The translations under genes and the position numbers were made by a program. DNA of 7,548 nucleotides, from the NCBI GenBank assembly GCA_020072905.1, contig JAIQGB010000392.1:1-7548 (forward strand). Reading direction: 5' to 3'. The notes below the pieces were generated by a model, which saw nothing but the letters and a program-made list of their open reading frames with translations, made no database searches and had not been told where the DNA came from. Below are positions 7,193-7,548 of this stretch, piece after piece; the first letter of the stretch is position 1; each line of letters starts with the position of its first letter. The DNA is from Terriglobia bacterium. Lineage in GTDB: Bacteria; Acidobacteriota; Terriglobia; UBA7540.

Positions 7193-7401
7193 TGCCGTTG
7201 CCGCTCAAGGGGTCGCGCGGCGAAGGCCGAGCCCATTGCAGGCCAGCCGAGACCGCCAAACGGGACCAAGTCATGGAGACCGAGTGACGACTGCAGCAAG
7301 TAGAGCAAGGAGAAAAGGTCAAGTGACCCGCAATGGCTTGCTTCGTCATGAGGCGAGAGCGAAAGCGGAGAAGGATCCGGGCCTTGCAGTGACAGTTTTT
7401 G
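7193..7401. other. Gap between pilR and a convergent gene remnant; no gene recognised
   Basis: No frame gives a recognisable product. A weak hairpin directly follows the pilR stop: TTGCCGC (7198-7204) with GCGGC-g-AA (7217-7224), without a T-run. At the far end TGACA-gtttt-TGTCA (7390-7404) forms a 5-bp inverted repeat overlapping the stop codon of the - strand gene. Either could help end the converging transcripts, but neither is a convincing terminator. No pilA-like start or prepilin cleavage motif is present. Confidence 0.5.
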
Positions 7402-7548
7402 TCATAGGTCTTCGACAAATTCAGGCAGACGACGTTGCCACGGCCAGAATGGAGCGGAAAGGCCGCGCTTCCTTCGTTCCACGATTTCCTTCGGCAACAC
7501 ACCTTCCAGAGCCCGCCGGAGAATATCCTTTTCATGAAGCCCGCGCAT
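7402..7548 (-). CDS. C-terminal end of an asparagine synthase (glutamine-hydrolysing)-like protein; partial, probably truncated
   Basis: Read on the - strand from the right edge, 48 codons are visible before TGA (complement of 7402-7404). The segment RGLHEKDILRRALEGVLP followed by KEIVERRKRGLSAPFWPW matches the conserved C-terminal part of the AsnB synthetase domain: a K-x-x-L-R-x-A helix, LP-x-E-I, then R-x-K-x-G-hydrophobic-x-x-P-x-x-W. Such enzymes amidate aspartate, or carboxyl groups in modified peptides and surface polysaccharides, using glutamine and ATP. The N-terminal glutaminase and most of the synthetase domain lie beyond the window. In the family roughly 50-90 further residues usually follow the final Trp; here only 12 do (QRRLPEFVEDL region), so the gene seems cut short. 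The same frame stays open after the TGA to TAG near 7193, but that stretch does not resemble the missing tail. It is unrelated in function to the pil genes and converges on pilR. Identification rests on motif memory only. Confidence 0.65.
   Translation of the reverse strand: MRGLHEKDILRRALEGVLPKEIVERRKRGLSAPFWPWQRRLPEFVEDL

Noticed and set aside
7198..7224. Possible intrinsic terminator after pilR
   Set aside because: The stem is short and bulged, the loop is 12 bases, and no T-run follows on the + strand.
1..7548. A novel defence, mobile or CRISPR-type system
   Set aside because: No integrase, transposase, CRISPR-like spaced repeats, tRNA or unknown operon is visible; all genes longer than the edge fragment belong to the known type IV pilus motor and regulation set.

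Overview
This window holds most of a type IV pilus (T4P) motor and regulation locus. On the + strand, in order, lie pilB (extension ATPase, 5' end outside the window), pilT (retraction ATPase), pilC (inner-membrane platform, broken), pilS (sensor kinase) and pilR (sigma-54 response regulator). The last ~150 bases carry, on the - strand, the C-terminal end of an asparagine synthase-like gene that enters from beyond the right edge and appears to stop early.

The sequence is GC-rich (roughly 60% by eye), with GC-rich third codon positions, which explains the many long antisense open frames. The order pilB-pilT-pilC-pilS-pilR is the one known from Myxococcota and also found in Acidobacteriota. The protein style fits an Acidobacteriota-like or other deep-branching Gram-negative soil bacterium. 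This placement is an inference from gene order and general resemblance, not from a search.

Layout: 1-1568 pilB (partial); 1611-2738 pilT; 2791-3836 pilC with an internal out-of-frame deletion near 3666; 3837-4014 an intergenic gap crowded with GC-rich inverted repeats; 4015-5691 pilS; 5692-5821 a spacer with a bulged long-range inverted repeat; 5822-7192 pilR; 7193-7401 a gap with no recognisable gene; 7402-7548 the asparagine synthase C-terminal piece on the - strand.

Working together, PilB and PilT are hexameric ATPases that extend and retract the pilus through PilC. PilS senses a membrane signal, in other bacteria the pilin level, and phosphorylates PilR, which with sigma-54 RNA polymerase activates pilA. 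No pilin gene is visible; in Myxococcus-like loci pilA follows pilR, but here a convergent gene remnant lies there. I see no previously undescribed system. The points worth checking are the broken pilC, the truncated asparagine synthase, the hairpin clusters and the missing pilA, which together could mean a decaying locus or assembly errors.
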